In this document: positions 26,211-34,653 of the stretch, in pieces | How positions within the stretch are numbered: the stretch's first letter is position 1 | Layout: each line of letters begins with the position of its first letter | Assembly: GCA_017398765.1 (NCBI GenBank) | Contig: JAFQEY010000089.1 | Location: 1-57,702, forward strand | From: Akkermansia sp. | Lineage (GTDB): Bacteria; Verrucomicrobiota; Verrucomicrobiia; Verrucomicrobiales; Akkermansiaceae | Direction: 5' to 3' | Length of the DNA: 57,702 nt | The notes under the pieces: model-generated | Told to the model about the DNA's origin: nothing | The model's input: the letters and a program-made list of their open reading frames with translations, nothing else | The model's database searches: none | Made by a program: the position numbers and the translations under genes

Positions 26211-26243
26211 GCGTGCCCGGTTTCTCATCGGGCACGCTTTTTT
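26211..26243 (+). terminator. Terminator of the small lipoprotein gene
   Basis: A perfect 9-bp GC-rich stem (26211-26219 with 26229-26237), a 9-nt loop and six T (26238-26243). A second small hairpin, GGAAGT-TAAC-ACTTCC (26181-26196), lies between the stop codon and the terminator. Confidence 0.9.
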
Positions 26244-26303
26244 GCTCTCGGTCAGCAGTTTCCCAAATAATCGGCTAAGCCATTCAGCCACCATTTTCCA
26301 TGC

Positions 26304-26332
26304 TTGACTCCCCCCCTCAAACGTGATAGAAA
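26304..26332 (+). promoter_or_regulatory. Promoter of the sulfatase gene
   Basis: TTGACT (26304-26309), a 17-bp spacer and TAGAAA (26327-26332). The predicted start is about 4 nt before the ATG at 26343. Confidence 0.65.
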
Positions 26333-26342
26333 GGGAAGCGTT

Positions 26343-28154
26343 ATGAGTATCTCTCGCACACTGACCGCAACAGCAGCAATGCTGGTGGGACTGTTCTCAG
26401 CAGCCATTGCAGCAGATGAACGACCGAATATTCTGTTTATTATATCCGACGACCATGGGACAAATGCACTGGGCACCTGTGACAAGGACAGCCCCGTACC
26501 TCTGCCTGGTTTTCGCAAATTGGCAAATGAAGGCATGGTGTTTGACCGAGCCTACTGCGCCAACTCGTTGTGCGGACCGTCCCGCGCCTGCATGCTGACG
26601 GGGCGTCACTCCCACAACAACGGATTCCTGTACAACTACGGGGGTCCCGCCTTTAACGGAGAGCAACCCACCTACCCCAAGATGCTGCAAAAAGCCGGAT
26701 ACCAGACCGGTATTGTGGGCAAGTGGCACCTCATCTCCCGCCCCACAGGTTTTGACTCATGGCAGGTGTTCCCGAGCCAGGGCGACTATCTGAACTCCAC
26801 CTTCCTCTCTGCCGGACCAAACAACAGTACCCGCAGCAACCGCATGCGCGGCTATGTGACAGACGTGGTCACCAACATGGCTATCACCTGGATGGAGAGC
26901 CGTGACCGCAGCAAACCCTTTGCCCTGGTAGTTGGCCACAAGGCACCGCACCGCAACTGGCTGCCCGCCGTGCGGCATCTGGACATCGTCAAAGAATATG
27001 TTGCCAAGATGCCCCCCCCCGCCACCCTGCACGATGACTGGAGCAACCGCCCGGAATTCCTGCGGCACAACGCCCAGAGCGTGGGTTGGAATCTCTGCCC
27101 ATGGAACGACAGCCACCTGGTATACGACCGAATTCCCTTTGACGTAATGAAAGAGATTCTGCCCAAGGGACAGCTGCGCAACAAGATTAAGAACGGTGAG
27201 TTCAAGGGACAAATCCCCGCAAACTTTGACATTGACAAACATGAGCCCAAGTTCGCTCCACGCACCCTGCTTGGCTGGGGTATGGACTGGATTGAACCCG
27301 GCCTGCAAGGCGTATACCGCAATCATTACAACACCCGCACGGATGAGTTCGTGGCCAGCATGCGCGCCGGCAAGTACAAGACAGTGCAGGATATGACCGA
27401 GCAGCGCTGGCGCTGGTATATGGAAGATTACCTGGGCTGCATCCTCTCGCTGGATGAATCCATCTCCACCCTGATGGAATATCTGGACAAGAGCGGACTT
27501 TCAGAGAACACGCTCGTCATCTACGTGGGCGACCAGAGCTTCTACCTGGGTGAGCACGGCCTGTATGACAAACGCTGGATTTTTGAGGAATCCATGCGTA
27601 TGCCGCTCATCATGAGATGGAAAGGAACTATCCCCGCCGGTGTGCGCAGTCAGGCTATGGTGCAGAACATTGACTACGCCCCCACGCTGCTGGATGTAGC
27701 CGGGGCTGACACTCCGGAAAACACCCGCACCATGGAGGGTGTGTCCCTGACCCCGCTGTTCAAGACCGGTGAGGCACCGCAGTTTGCCGACCGCCCGCTC
27801 TACTACGCCTTCTATGAGCAACCCGGTGAGCACAATGCACCCCGCCACGACGGTATCCGCACTCAGCGTTTCACCTTTGCCCGCATCTGGACCCCCACGG
27901 GTGAGGAACGCAAGAGCGGCGTCCGCAAGCCGGAAAATGAATGGCTGCTCATTGACAACGAAAAAGACCCGCAGCAGATGCGCAATGTGGCTCAAGACCC
28001 TGCCTATGCCGGTATCATGCAGGAGCTTACAGAAAAATATAACGCGGTGCGTAAACAGTACCGAGTACCTGACGATTGCCCCGGCAGCGGCCACCGCATC
28101 CCTGATTTCCTGCCCTCCTGGGGCCCGGGAGAAGCTGACCGTATCCAAAAGTAA
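26343..28154 (+). CDS. Exported Cys-type sulfatase (S1 family)
   Basis: Removes sulfate esters, most plausibly from host or mucin glycans. The frame is open from 26304, but that part overlaps the promoter. The ATG at 26343 gives a clear signal peptide (MSISRTLTATAAMLVGLFSA, cleaved near AIAA-DE) and 603 residues. NILFIISDDHGTNALG carries the metal-binding Asp pair. The active-site signature LCGPSRACMLTGR holds Cys77, which must be converted to formylglycine by an anaerobic sulfatase-maturating enzyme not in this window. GKWHL and the GDQSFYLGEHG block supply other active-site residues. The subfamily and the sulfated sugar position cannot be told. It is a single gene with its own promoter and terminator. 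Confidence 0.93.
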   Translation: MSISRTLTATAAMLVGLFSAAIAADERPNILFIISDDHGTNALGTCDKDSPVPLPGFRKLANEGMVFDRAYCANSLCGPSRACMLTGRHSHNNGFLYNYGGPAFNGEQPTYPKMLQKAGYQTGIVGKWHLISRPTGFDSWQVFPSQGDYLNSTFLSAGPNNSTRSNRMRGYVTDVVTNMAITWMESRDRSKPFALVVGHKAPHRNWLPAVRHLDIVKEYVAKMPPPATLHDDWSNRPEFLRHNAQSVGWNLCPWNDSHLVYDRIPFDVMKEILPKGQLRNKIKNGEFKGQIPANFDIDKHEPKFAPRTLLGWGMDWIEPGLQGVYRNHYNTRTDEFVASMRAGKYKTVQDMTEQRWRWYMEDYLGCILSLDESISTLMEYLDKSGLSENTLVIYVGDQSFYLGEHGLYDKRWIFEESMRMPLIMRWKGTIPAGVRSQAMVQNIDYAPTLLDVAGADTPENTRTMEGVSLTPLFKTGEAPQFADRPLYYAFYEQPGEHNAPRHDGIRTQRFTFARIWTPTGEERKSGVRKPENEWLLIDNEKDPQQMRNVAQDPAYAGIMQELTEKYNAVRKQYRVPDDCPGSGHRIPDFLPSWGPGEADRIQK

Positions 28155-28184
28155 CAGCAGTAACAAATCCGTTATCTGACCTTC

Positions 28185-28212
28185 AGCCCGCAGGGAATTT
28201 TCCCTGCGGGCT
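28185..28212 (+). terminator. Terminator of the sulfatase gene
   Basis: A perfect 13-bp inverted repeat (28185-28197 with 28200-28212) around TT, GC-rich at its base. The following sequence is only weakly T-rich (tatctgt). Confidence 0.7.
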
Positions 28213-28490
28213 TATCTGTAGCAAAAAGAAGTAAATGCATCAGAATAATTATTTTAACAGCTCAAGGGGCATTTGCAGGAGCCACCCCGGTAAAACACCG
28301 AAATACAGGCTTTCAATGTCCCGTGTCCGCATCATGGGACTCATTGTTGCATTCCACCTTAAAACTAACACCCCGCATGACGCCCCCCACGGGGCTCTGA
28401 TTTTGGCGGGCATTCACCCGCAGAGCATTTCTACAAATGAGCAAGCTTGAAGGTTTATGGACAATGGACGCAAAGTGTTTACATGCGAAC
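28213..28490. other. Gap without a convincing gene
   Basis: About 280 bp between two terminators. Short frames exist on both strands (for example 28235-28450) but lack recognisable protein sequence, a promoter and a ribosome-binding site. Two small GC-rich hairpins lie at about 28382-28396 and 28408-28424. This could be a gene remnant or spacer. Confidence 0.5.
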
Positions 28491-28544
28491 AAAAAGAACG
28501 GAAGTCTGCACCTTGTCCATCGTCCATCAGACTTTGTACTTCCG
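28491..28544 (-). terminator. Terminator of the LysE-type exporter gene
   Basis: On the minus strand an 11-bp stem (28544-28539 plus 28532-28528 pairing with 28499-28508), interrupted by a 6-nt bulge, follows the stop codon immediately and ends in a T-rich run (28495-28491). Confidence 0.6.
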
Positions 28545-29177
28545 CTAAAAACCGGGTTGGAGAATAAGCAGGATAGCCATAACAGCCAGCAACACAGCAA
28601 ATACCAAGTCTACCCAAACAGAGTAACGGGCGTATGCGCGGCGGATGGGAGCCCACTGCAACAACCCGCTCCAGAGCATCCATCCGCCCTGCCCGGCAAG
28701 AGCCATCGTGAGCACCAGAGCAGGTGCAAACCAGCTGTATGAGGCACCGAAAGCCTGCAAAGGTGCCAAACAAAGCCCGCAAATGAAAAGAGTGCATTTG
28801 GGATTGAGGATATTGCAGAGAAAACCCTGCCGGAACAGGTGTAACCAAGGTTCACGAGCGGTTGCTTCCTGCTGTATCTCTTCCGAAGCACGGAACCGAC
28901 GCGGCATAATCTTGTAGGCAAGATACAGAAACCAACCGGCCGCAGCCCAGAGCAGCCAGCGGCTCCATGGTTGCTGCAACAGCCAGTCCCCCAGAGCACA
29001 AACGATACAAAGCTGAATGGTGATTCCCACGGTGATACCGGTGATAACGCCGCATGCTGCGCGAAATCCCTGCGCCAATGAAGTGCGCACAACAAAGAAC
29101 AAATCCGGCCCCGGACTGAGCTGCGACACTACCAGCAGCACCCCCACGGAAACCAGGCTGAGAACCGCTTCTGTCAC
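28545..29177 (-). CDS. LysE/RhtB family exporter
   Basis: A 210-residue inner-membrane protein with about six hydrophobic segments. The family mark near the N-terminus is VVSQLSPGPDLFFVVRTSLA, the conserved Ser-Pro-Gly-Pro-Asp of LysE/RhtB proteins. The NPK block (CNILNPKCTLFI) is the second conserved point. Members export amino acids such as lysine, threonine, homoserine or leucine; the substrate is unknown here. The start is GTG at 29177, overlapping the stop of the upstream nuclease gene (GTGA), so the two are translationally coupled. A hairpin terminator directly follows its stop. Confidence 0.9.
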   Translation of the reverse strand: MTEAVLSLVSVGVLLVVSQLSPGPDLFFVVRTSLAQGFRAACGVITGITVGITIQLCIVCALGDWLLQQPWSRWLLWAAAGWFLYLAYKIMPRRFRASEEIQQEATAREPWLHLFRQGFLCNILNPKCTLFICGLCLAPLQAFGASYSWFAPALVLTMALAGQGGWMLWSGLLQWAPIRRAYARYSVWVDLVFAVLLAVMAILLILQPGF

Positions 29178-30208
29178 TCCGCCACCTCCCCGAATGAAGG
29201 AAGAGGTATGACAGCGTTGGAAGCCAACGGGAATTTCCGCTGCACCACATGCTCCGATAGAGGCTGCGATTCCGTGTAAACCACGCGGAACATCTCCATC
29301 TTGGCATCTATATCATCCGCATGGTGAAGAACAAATGCCTCCGGGGTCTTGGGAACGACCGGAGAACCGTATTCCAGCAAACCGTGGTGGGAAGCAATGA
29401 GATGCAACAGGTGCAGCCGCACCTGCTCCGTGGCTGGCGTAAGAGATTTCCAGGCCTCGCGGCGCTCCGGGGTGAGCATCACTCCCCACAGCCGGTTCAC
29501 CAGTTCAATTCCCACCGGAATATGACCGAGCAGTTCCCCAGCCAGCGAATAAGGCATCACCAGGCTATGCTCCTCATACACATTCTCCCACATCTTACCG
29601 CAATCGTGCAGCAAGGCTCCCGCCAGCACCAGATCCCGATTGAGGGTGGGGTAGGCACCGCAGAGCGCATTTGCCACGCGCATAACAGAGGCCACATGCT
29701 CCACCAAACCGCCTCGGCGGGCGTGATGATTCATGCGGGCTGCTCCGCTGCGACGGAACCGCGCACCGTATTTCTCCGTCAATATCTCACAAAGCGTGCG
29801 CAGGCGGGGATCAGCCATGGACTCCACAAAAGCCAGTATACATTCCCACTCCTCCTTTTGCCGAGCACAGAGCTCAGGGCTGCCGGCAAGCATCTGCTCC
29901 TCCTCTTCCGGCGATAAGCGGCGGCAGTCCAGAGCTGAGCCGTTGAGGCCGTATTCATTCACCACCCAGTTCCCGGTCACGGCAATGGCATCATTGGGCT
30001 GAAGCGCATTGAACGCCGGATGCCAGGGTGAATTATCCCATATTTTAAGCGAAAAGGAACCGGCCGCATCCGCCAGTTCCACTTCCAGATAGGGCTTACC
30101 GGTCTTGGTAGTCTTGGTGAGCTTTTTGGTCACCTGCACCAGAACCGTGCCCTGAACTTCTGCGGCTCCTGCCTCCGAGGTGAGTTGCTGAATACTGCCG
30201 AAAATCAT
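29174..30208 (-). CDS. YhaM-like OB-fold/HD 3'-5' exoribonuclease
   Basis: About 344 residues. The N-terminal OB-fold nucleic-acid-binding domain (about 10-100; LVQVTKKLTKTTKTGKPYLE and NEYGLNGSALDCRRL) precedes an HD phosphohydrolase domain. Its HD motifs are HHARRGGLVEHV, LLHDCGK with His201-Asp202, HLIASHHG, and a late VLHHADDID. This architecture is that of YhaM, a Mn/Co-dependent 3'-5' exonuclease that trims RNA and single-stranded DNA. A TTG at 30226 extends the frame by six residues, but the ATG at 30208 opens on MIFGSIQQL, the expected start. It is coupled to the exporter gene downstream, with no functional link apparent. Confidence 0.88.
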   Translation of the reverse strand: MIFGSIQQLTSEAGAAEVQGTVLVQVTKKLTKTTKTGKPYLEVELADAAGSFSLKIWDNSPWHPAFNALQPNDAIAVTGNWVVNEYGLNGSALDCRRLSPEEEEQMLAGSPELCARQKEEWECILAFVESMADPRLRTLCEILTEKYGARFRRSGAARMNHHARRGGLVEHVASVMRVANALCGAYPTLNRDLVLAGALLHDCGKMWENVYEEHSLVMPYSLAGELLGHIPVGIELVNRLWGVMLTPERREAWKSLTPATEQVRLHLLHLIASHHGLLEYGSPVVPKTPEAFVLHHADDIDAKMEMFRVVYTESQPLSEHVVQRKFPLASNAVIPLPSFGEVAE

Positions 30209-30248
30209 AAGCGGAGGAAGGGGCAAGAATTGTAACCTACTCTCAGAA

Positions 30249-30650
30249 TCAATTTTGCGGAGCAGGTTGTTCCGCAGGAGCAGGAGTCACCAGATTTTCC
30301 AAATTCTCCACGGCGGGAGCAGCAGGAGCGGCAGGAGTCTCCGTTGCCGTCGTTTGAGCTGCAGCCGGTGCAGCACCTTCACGCCCCAGAGCAGACTTCT
30401 GTTGCTGGAAGCGCATATTCATGAGCAATGCCAACACAAAGCACAGAATCATGAACAGTGAGCCGAAAAAAACCGTACCTTTCTTAAGAACATCCGTAGT
30501 CTGGGCACCAAAAGCCTGGTCTGTCATCTGAGCCCCGAAAGCAGCCCCGAGACCTTCCTGCTTGGGGCGCTGCATCAGCACTACCAGCAGCAGCAGGGAG
30601 CAGACGATGAGAAGAAGAGCGAAAACAATGTAGATGGATGCGTTCAACAT
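30249..30650 (-). CDS. secG: Preprotein translocase subunit SecG
   Basis: A small subunit of the SecYEG channel. The 133-residue product has two membrane helices (about 5-25 and 58-80). Between them is the family's cytosolic loop, LMQRPKQEGLGAAFGAQ, rich in Gly/Ala/Phe. The C-terminal tail is a long Ala/Pro/Glu/Thr stretch, longer than in typical SecG of about 75-110 residues, and probably disordered. The predicted promoter starts about 1 nt before the ATG. It lies between panD (upstream) and the YhaM-like gene (downstream, about 40 nt) on the same strand. Confidence 0.93.
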   Translation of the reverse strand: MLNASIYIVFALLLIVCSLLLLVVLMQRPKQEGLGAAFGAQMTDQAFGAQTTDVLKKGTVFFGSLFMILCFVLALLMNMRFQQQKSALGREGAAPAAAQTTATETPAAPAAPAVENLENLVTPAPAEQPAPQN

Positions 30651-30657
30651 GGCGGTG

Positions 30658-30686
30658 ATTGTAGCTTAAAATAGTTCGTTTGTAAA
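30658..30686 (-). promoter_or_regulatory. Promoter of secG
   Basis: On the minus strand TTTACA (30686-30681), a 17-bp spacer and TACAAT (30663-30658). The predicted start at 30651 is 1 nt before the ATG at 30650. Confidence 0.65.
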
Positions 30687-30692
30687 GAGGGG

Positions 30693-31031
30693 TCAGGCGA
30701 TAATTTCGTTCAGCTCGTTGCAAATGACACGTTTGGGTACAATGGGCTTGTCATCCAGCGCAAAGCTCATGATGATAATGCGCTCTCCCTTTTTGATGAG
30801 ATGCGCCGCAGCACCGTTCACAATAATCTGCCCGGTCCCGGGCGGGCCCACCAGGACGTAGGTCTCAAAACGGTTACCCGAGGTAACGGAAGCCACCAGC
30901 ACTTTCTCACCCGGCCAGAGTCCGGCGGCTTCCACCAAATCCTGCGGTATCTCGATACTACCCTCGTAATCCACGTCACCGCGTGTGACCATGGCACGAT
31001 GAATCTTCGATTTGAGCTGTGAAACTAGCAT
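30693..31031 (-). CDS. panD: Aspartate 1-decarboxylase proenzyme
   Basis: Makes beta-alanine from aspartate for pantothenate and coenzyme A. The 112-residue precursor has the self-processing site YEGSIEI, cleaved between Gly24 and Ser25 so that Ser25 becomes the pyruvoyl group. The substrate-binding Lys9 and Tyr57-equivalent region (RFETYVLVG) are in place, as is the NGAAAHLIKKGERIIIMSFA core. The length is slightly short of the common 115-130. No panB or panC is in view. Confidence 0.95.
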   Translation of the reverse strand: MLVSQLKSKIHRAMVTRGDVDYEGSIEIPQDLVEAAGLWPGEKVLVASVTSGNRFETYVLVGPPGTGQIIVNGAAAHLIKKGERIIIMSFALDDKPIVPKRVICNELNEIIA

Positions 31032-31053
31032 GATTTCTTTGCGGACGGGCAGA

Positions 31054-31083
31054 TATCAAACTACTTTTCCGTAAAAAGGTCAA
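31054..31083 (-). promoter_or_regulatory. Promoter of panD
   Basis: On the minus strand TTGACC (31083-31078), then TTTGAT at 17 bp or TTGATA at 18 bp (about 31060-31054). The leader is about 17 nt. Confidence 0.6.
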
Positions 31084-31133
31084 GACAAATTCGTGCCAGT
31101 TAGTCCAAAGGCTGCCCGTCATGCAGAATTTTC

Positions 31134-31161
31134 TTGCATAAGAGGATGATTGCGGTAGAAT
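31134..31161 (+). promoter_or_regulatory. Promoter of lipoprotein/acyltransferase pair; excludes the upstream ATG
   Basis: TTGCAT (31134-31139), a 16-bp spacer and TAGAAT (31156-31161). It overlaps the in-frame ATG at 31160, so the gene must begin at the ATG at 31187. Confidence 0.65.
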
Positions 31162-31186
31162 GGCACGCGGAATAGAAAGCCCCCGT

Positions 31187-31642
31187 ATGAAGATCCCCCG
31201 ATTCCTTTTTCCGTTTCTTCCGCTGCTCGGCATCATGATGAGCTCCTGCCAGCAGGCCGGCATGGTGAATGCCGAAATGCTCCGTGAAACCATAAACAGT
31301 TCCCGCATGGCCATCACTCCCCACCAGCCGGCCTGGGTCAGCGAAAAAAAAGATATTCACCCGCTCTCTGCCGCTGATTTGCAGAAAGTGCAGCGCATTC
31401 TGCGCGAGGGAGACACCCGCTATGTGGCGGAAAAATACTACCGAGATGAGGAAAGCGGCAACCGCAGCGATACCTCCTCAGAGTTATTCTATCTTTATGG
31501 TGATAACGCTCAATGCCTTGGCGGACGCGTAATCAACGGACAAGTCTACATGGATGATTTAGATATTGAGACGCAACAGCGCACTGAGCTGTACCATATC
31601 CTGAAGCCCTACCTGCAACAATTGCCCCAAGACAACGACTGA
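31187..31642 (+). CDS. Lipoprotein of unknown function
   Basis: 151 residues. MKIPRFLFPFLPLLGIMMSSC is a lipoprotein signal with the lipidated Cys in MSSC. The mature part is mostly helical with a short beta section (LFYLYGDNAQCLGGRVINGQ) that contains a second Cys. No family is recognised. The start at 31187 is chosen because an upstream ATG lies inside the -10 element. Its stop codon overlaps the start of the next gene (TGATG), so the two are coupled. Confidence 0.72.
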   Translation: MKIPRFLFPFLPLLGIMMSSCQQAGMVNAEMLRETINSSRMAITPHQPAWVSEKKDIHPLSAADLQKVQRILREGDTRYVAEKYYRDEESGNRSDTSSELFYLYGDNAQCLGGRVINGQVYMDDLDIETQQRTELYHILKPYLQQLPQDND

Positions 31643-32187
31643 TGCTTCCGCCCTGGCTCCAACTGGATGCTGCCGCAGCTGAACTGCGCTGCATGAAGCC
31701 CGATATCCGCGGCAGGATTCACCCGCTTGCCGTGGTGGAGGGGGTATTACAGCTGGGGGAGGGCTCCGAAATCCGCCCCGGCACCGTCATCGAGGGGCAC
31801 GTACGTATCGGCAGGAACTGCCGCATCGGCCCGAACGCCTACCTGCGCGGTGAAACATCTGTGGGAGACAACTGCGTCATTGGCAACGCTGTAGAGGTAA
31901 AGAGCAGCATTATCGGCAACGGTGTTTTTATCTCCCATCTCAGCTATGTGGGAGATTCCGTGCTGGGAGATGATATCAATGTGGGCGGCGGCTGCATCTT
32001 CAGCAACTTCCGGCACGATGCAGGGGAAATCCGCATGCCCTGGCAGGGCTCCCTTACCCCCACAGGGCGCATCAAGCTCGGCTGCCTCATCGGTGACCAC
32101 GCCCGCATCGGCTGCAAATGCGTGATTCTTCCGGGGCGCGTCATCCCCCCCGCCACCCACACCGCCCCGGGAACTGTCATCCGCTGA
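31642..32187 (+). CDS. Left-handed beta-helix acyltransferase-like protein
   Basis: 181 residues of imperfect hexapeptide repeats with the [LIV]-G-x4 pattern (VRIGRNCRIGPNAYLRG, TSVGDNCVIGNAVEVKSSII, VGDSVLGDDINVGGGC). This is the LbH fold of GlmU-C/LpxA/WcaF-type transferases. The block FISHLSYVGDSVLGDDINVG is close to the GlmU C-terminal acetyltransferase active region, with His-Leu-Ser-Tyr-Val-Gly at the catalytic His. No nucleotidyltransferase domain is attached, so it is not full GlmU. Acetylation of a sugar nucleotide or glycan is likely; the acceptor is unknown. It overlaps the lipoprotein stop by 1 nt. Confidence 0.85.
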   Translation: MLPPWLQLDAAAAELRCMKPDIRGRIHPLAVVEGVLQLGEGSEIRPGTVIEGHVRIGRNCRIGPNAYLRGETSVGDNCVIGNAVEVKSSIIGNGVFISHLSYVGDSVLGDDINVGGGCIFSNFRHDAGEIRMPWQGSLTPTGRIKLGCLIGDHARIGCKCVILPGRVIPPATHTAPGTVIR

Positions 32188-32331
32188 CCTCCGGCCAAGT
32201 CGCTGACACGACTTGTGAAAGTCAGGGCAGATTTAGCTACTTGACCTATGGCAAATAATATGCTACATGGTAGGGAGTCATCAACTGGAAATCGACAACA
32301 ACAACAACAAAAACAGACTCAAACCACCATC

Positions 32332-34380
32332 ATGAAAAAACTCCTCATGTCTCTGGCACTACTGGCGGCAGGCGGCAACCTGCATGTTAACGCCGCAGCA
32401 CCGCCCGAACCATACGGTGCCACCCCTACCGAGCAGCAGGTTAACTGGCTGCGAATGGAGTGGTACGCCTTTGTTCACTTCAGCCTCAACACATACACCA
32501 ACAAGGAGTGGGGCTATGGAGATGAAAGCCCCAAGCTGTTCAACCCCACGGAGTTTGATGCTGACACCATCATCCGCACCTTCCGGGATGCGGGAATGAC
32601 CGGAATGATTTATACAGCCAAGCACCACGACGGCTGGTGCGCCTGGCCCACCAAATCCACCAAACACAATGTGACGCAATCTCCCTGGAAAAAAGGCAAA
32701 GGGGACGTAGTGAAAGAATTTGCAGAAGCCTGTCGAAAATACGGCATTAAATTCGGCACCTACCTGTCCCCCTGGGACAGAAACTGTGCCGAATACGGCA
32801 AAAAAGGCTACTTGGACGTTTACTACAAACAGATTACGGAGCTGCTGACAAATTACGGCCCCATCTTTGAAATCTGGTTCGACGGTGCTAACGGCGGCGA
32901 TGGCTATTATGGCGGGGCCCGCGAGAAACGCAACATCGGCAAGGCAGATGATTACTACAACTTCACCCGTGTGGTCAAACTCATCCGCCGGTTGCAGCCA
33001 GACTGCATCATCTGGGGCGCAGCAGGTCGCGGAGATGTGACCTGGGGTGGGTCAGAAAAGGGTCATGTGAAATACCCCTGCTGGAATATTGTCGGCAAAG
33101 ATACGCCCAACGAAAAGTGGCTGTCACTGGAAGGTGACACCCCCATCAACCACGCAGGCTGGTTCTGGCACCCCGGGCAGGAAAGCAAGGTAAAATCCCC
33201 CGAACACCTGATGCAGGTATACCTGGACAGCGTGGGACGCGGTGCCAACCTTATTCTCAACGTAGCCCCCAACCGTCAGGGCAAACTGGATGCGGCAGAT
33301 GTGGAAAGCCTGCTGACTTTTGGGGAGAACCGCCGCCGACTCCTGGCTACGGACTACGCTCTGGGAGCGCAAGCCACTGCTTCAGAAGTGCGGGATAATG
33401 ACTCCCGATTCGGAGCCGACAAATTGACGGACGGAGATATAGAAAGTTACTGGTGCCCCAACGATGGCACAACCTCCGGCACACTGGAAATCAAGCTGAA
33501 ACAACCCACCGCCTTCGATGTGGTGCGACTCCGTGAGCAAATTCGCCTGGGTCAGCGAGTTACGGGATTCCGGCTGGAAGCGCGGGTAAACGGCTCTTGG
33601 GAGCTCATTGATAATGACGGTCAAACGATTGGTCACCAGGTCATGCGCAAATTACCTGCACCGGTAACAGCGGATGCCGTGCGGCTGACCATCACCGGGG
33701 CACGCGCCTGCCCCTGCATCAGCGAACTTTCTCTGCTGCGCATGCCGGTGCAGATGCCAAAACCGGAAATCTCCCGTGAGGGCAACTCCCTCCGCATCAC
33801 AACGCAGGACGGTATGACCACCCGCTATACAACCGATGGCAGCACGCCCGGGTTGAATTCCCCCGTATTTTCCGGCGATGTGCAGCTGCCGGAGGCACCT
33901 GTTCACCCCGTCAAGGCAGTGTACGTAGATACTGCGGGCAACGTCTCTTCTGCCGCATCCGTCCAATTCGGCATTAACCGCAGTGACTGGAGCTGCAAAG
34001 ACTCCGGCAGGGAGGCTATAGACGGCAATCCCGCTACTATATGGGAAGCAGATAAATCTGACGCTTCTATCACCATCGACATGAAAAAGTCCTACCGCAT
34101 CAACGCTTTCTCCTATCTGCCGCGGCAAGATGGCAGCGTCCGCAACATGACTGACCGCTTCGTCTTTGAGGTCAGTCAGGATGGAAGGAAATGGAAAAAA
34201 ATGGCAGAGGGAGAGTTCTCCAATCTGAGAGCTAACCCTATTGAACTGACAGAGCAGTTCAGACCGATTAAGGCTCGCTATATTCGTTTCACCGGTACCC
34301 GTTCGGTTGAGGGAAAGGGAGTCTCTGCCGCAGAAATCCAAGTCTACGCAGCACCGGAACAACGCAAAAGCACGAAATAA
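32332..34380 (+). CDS. Exported alpha-L-fucosidase, GH29, with F5/8-type modules
   Basis: Releases L-fucose from host-type glycans such as mucins or milk oligosaccharides. The frame is open from 32248, but the signal peptide starts at the ATG at 32332 (MKKLLMSLALLAAGGNLHVN, cleaved near NAAA). The product is 682 residues. The catalytic (beta/alpha)8-like domain (about 25-350) has FVHFSLNTYTNKEWGYGDE, MIYTAKHHDGWCAWPT and FEIWFDGANGG, whose Asp184 is the nucleophile. After it come a discoidin/F5-8-like sandwich (about 360-470), a chitobiase-like Ig segment, and a second F5/8-like domain to the end. The A/C-rich leader (32299-32320) lacks a Shine-Dalgarno site. TTGACC at 32241 is a likely -35, but the matching -10 is unclear. 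Confidence 0.94.
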   Translation: MKKLLMSLALLAAGGNLHVNAAAPPEPYGATPTEQQVNWLRMEWYAFVHFSLNTYTNKEWGYGDESPKLFNPTEFDADTIIRTFRDAGMTGMIYTAKHHDGWCAWPTKSTKHNVTQSPWKKGKGDVVKEFAEACRKYGIKFGTYLSPWDRNCAEYGKKGYLDVYYKQITELLTNYGPIFEIWFDGANGGDGYYGGAREKRNIGKADDYYNFTRVVKLIRRLQPDCIIWGAAGRGDVTWGGSEKGHVKYPCWNIVGKDTPNEKWLSLEGDTPINHAGWFWHPGQESKVKSPEHLMQVYLDSVGRGANLILNVAPNRQGKLDAADVESLLTFGENRRRLLATDYALGAQATASEVRDNDSRFGADKLTDGDIESYWCPNDGTTSGTLEIKLKQPTAFDVVRLREQIRLGQRVTGFRLEARVNGSWELIDNDGQTIGHQVMRKLPAPVTADAVRLTITGARACPCISELSLLRMPVQMPKPEISREGNSLRITTQDGMTTRYTTDGSTPGLNSPVFSGDVQLPEAPVHPVKAVYVDTAGNVSSAASVQFGINRSDWSCKDSGREAIDGNPATIWEADKSDASITIDMKKSYRINAFSYLPRQDGSVRNMTDRFVFEVSQDGRKWKKMAEGEFSNLRANPIELTEQFRPIKARYIRFTGTRSVEGKGVSAAEIQVYAAPEQRKSTK

Positions 34381-34488
34381 AGCAACACACGCCTCAGTCT
34401 GTGCTGATAAGCTGTGGCACCTTTTCTTTCCGCTAACAGCTGCATGGTGTGATTCCTTTCACTCTCCATCCGCACGCTCGTTTTAAGA

Positions 34489-34526
34489 AAAGCACGCCCC
34501 CCGAATCCTCCGGGTGGGCGTGCTTT
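34489..34526 (+). terminator. Terminator after the fucosidase gene
   Basis: An 11-bp stem AAAGCACGCCC/GGGCGTGCTTT (34489-34499 with 34516-34526) and an inner CCCG/CGGG pair. It lies about 110 nt after the stop; the stretch between has no recognisable feature. Confidence 0.7.
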
Positions 34527-34609
34527 ATAACCATGAAAATCTCAGCCCGCCAAATCCCCCTCACCACAGGCTCGAATTGACAATTAAATGAAGCAAATTC
34601 ACAATTGGC

Positions 34610-34639
34610 TTGCGCAAGGGCGGGCATGGGTGGTATGAT
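34610..34639 (+). promoter_or_regulatory. Promoter of the Ser/Thr kinase gene
   Basis: TTGCGC (34610-34615), an 18-bp spacer and TATGAT (34634-34639). The leader is about 8 nt. Confidence 0.55.
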
Positions 34640-34653
34640 GCGGGCACAATACC

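Noticed and set aside
28235..28450. A 71-codon ORF after the sulfatase terminator
   Set aside because: No recognisable protein, promoter or ribosome-binding site; kept only as a gap description.
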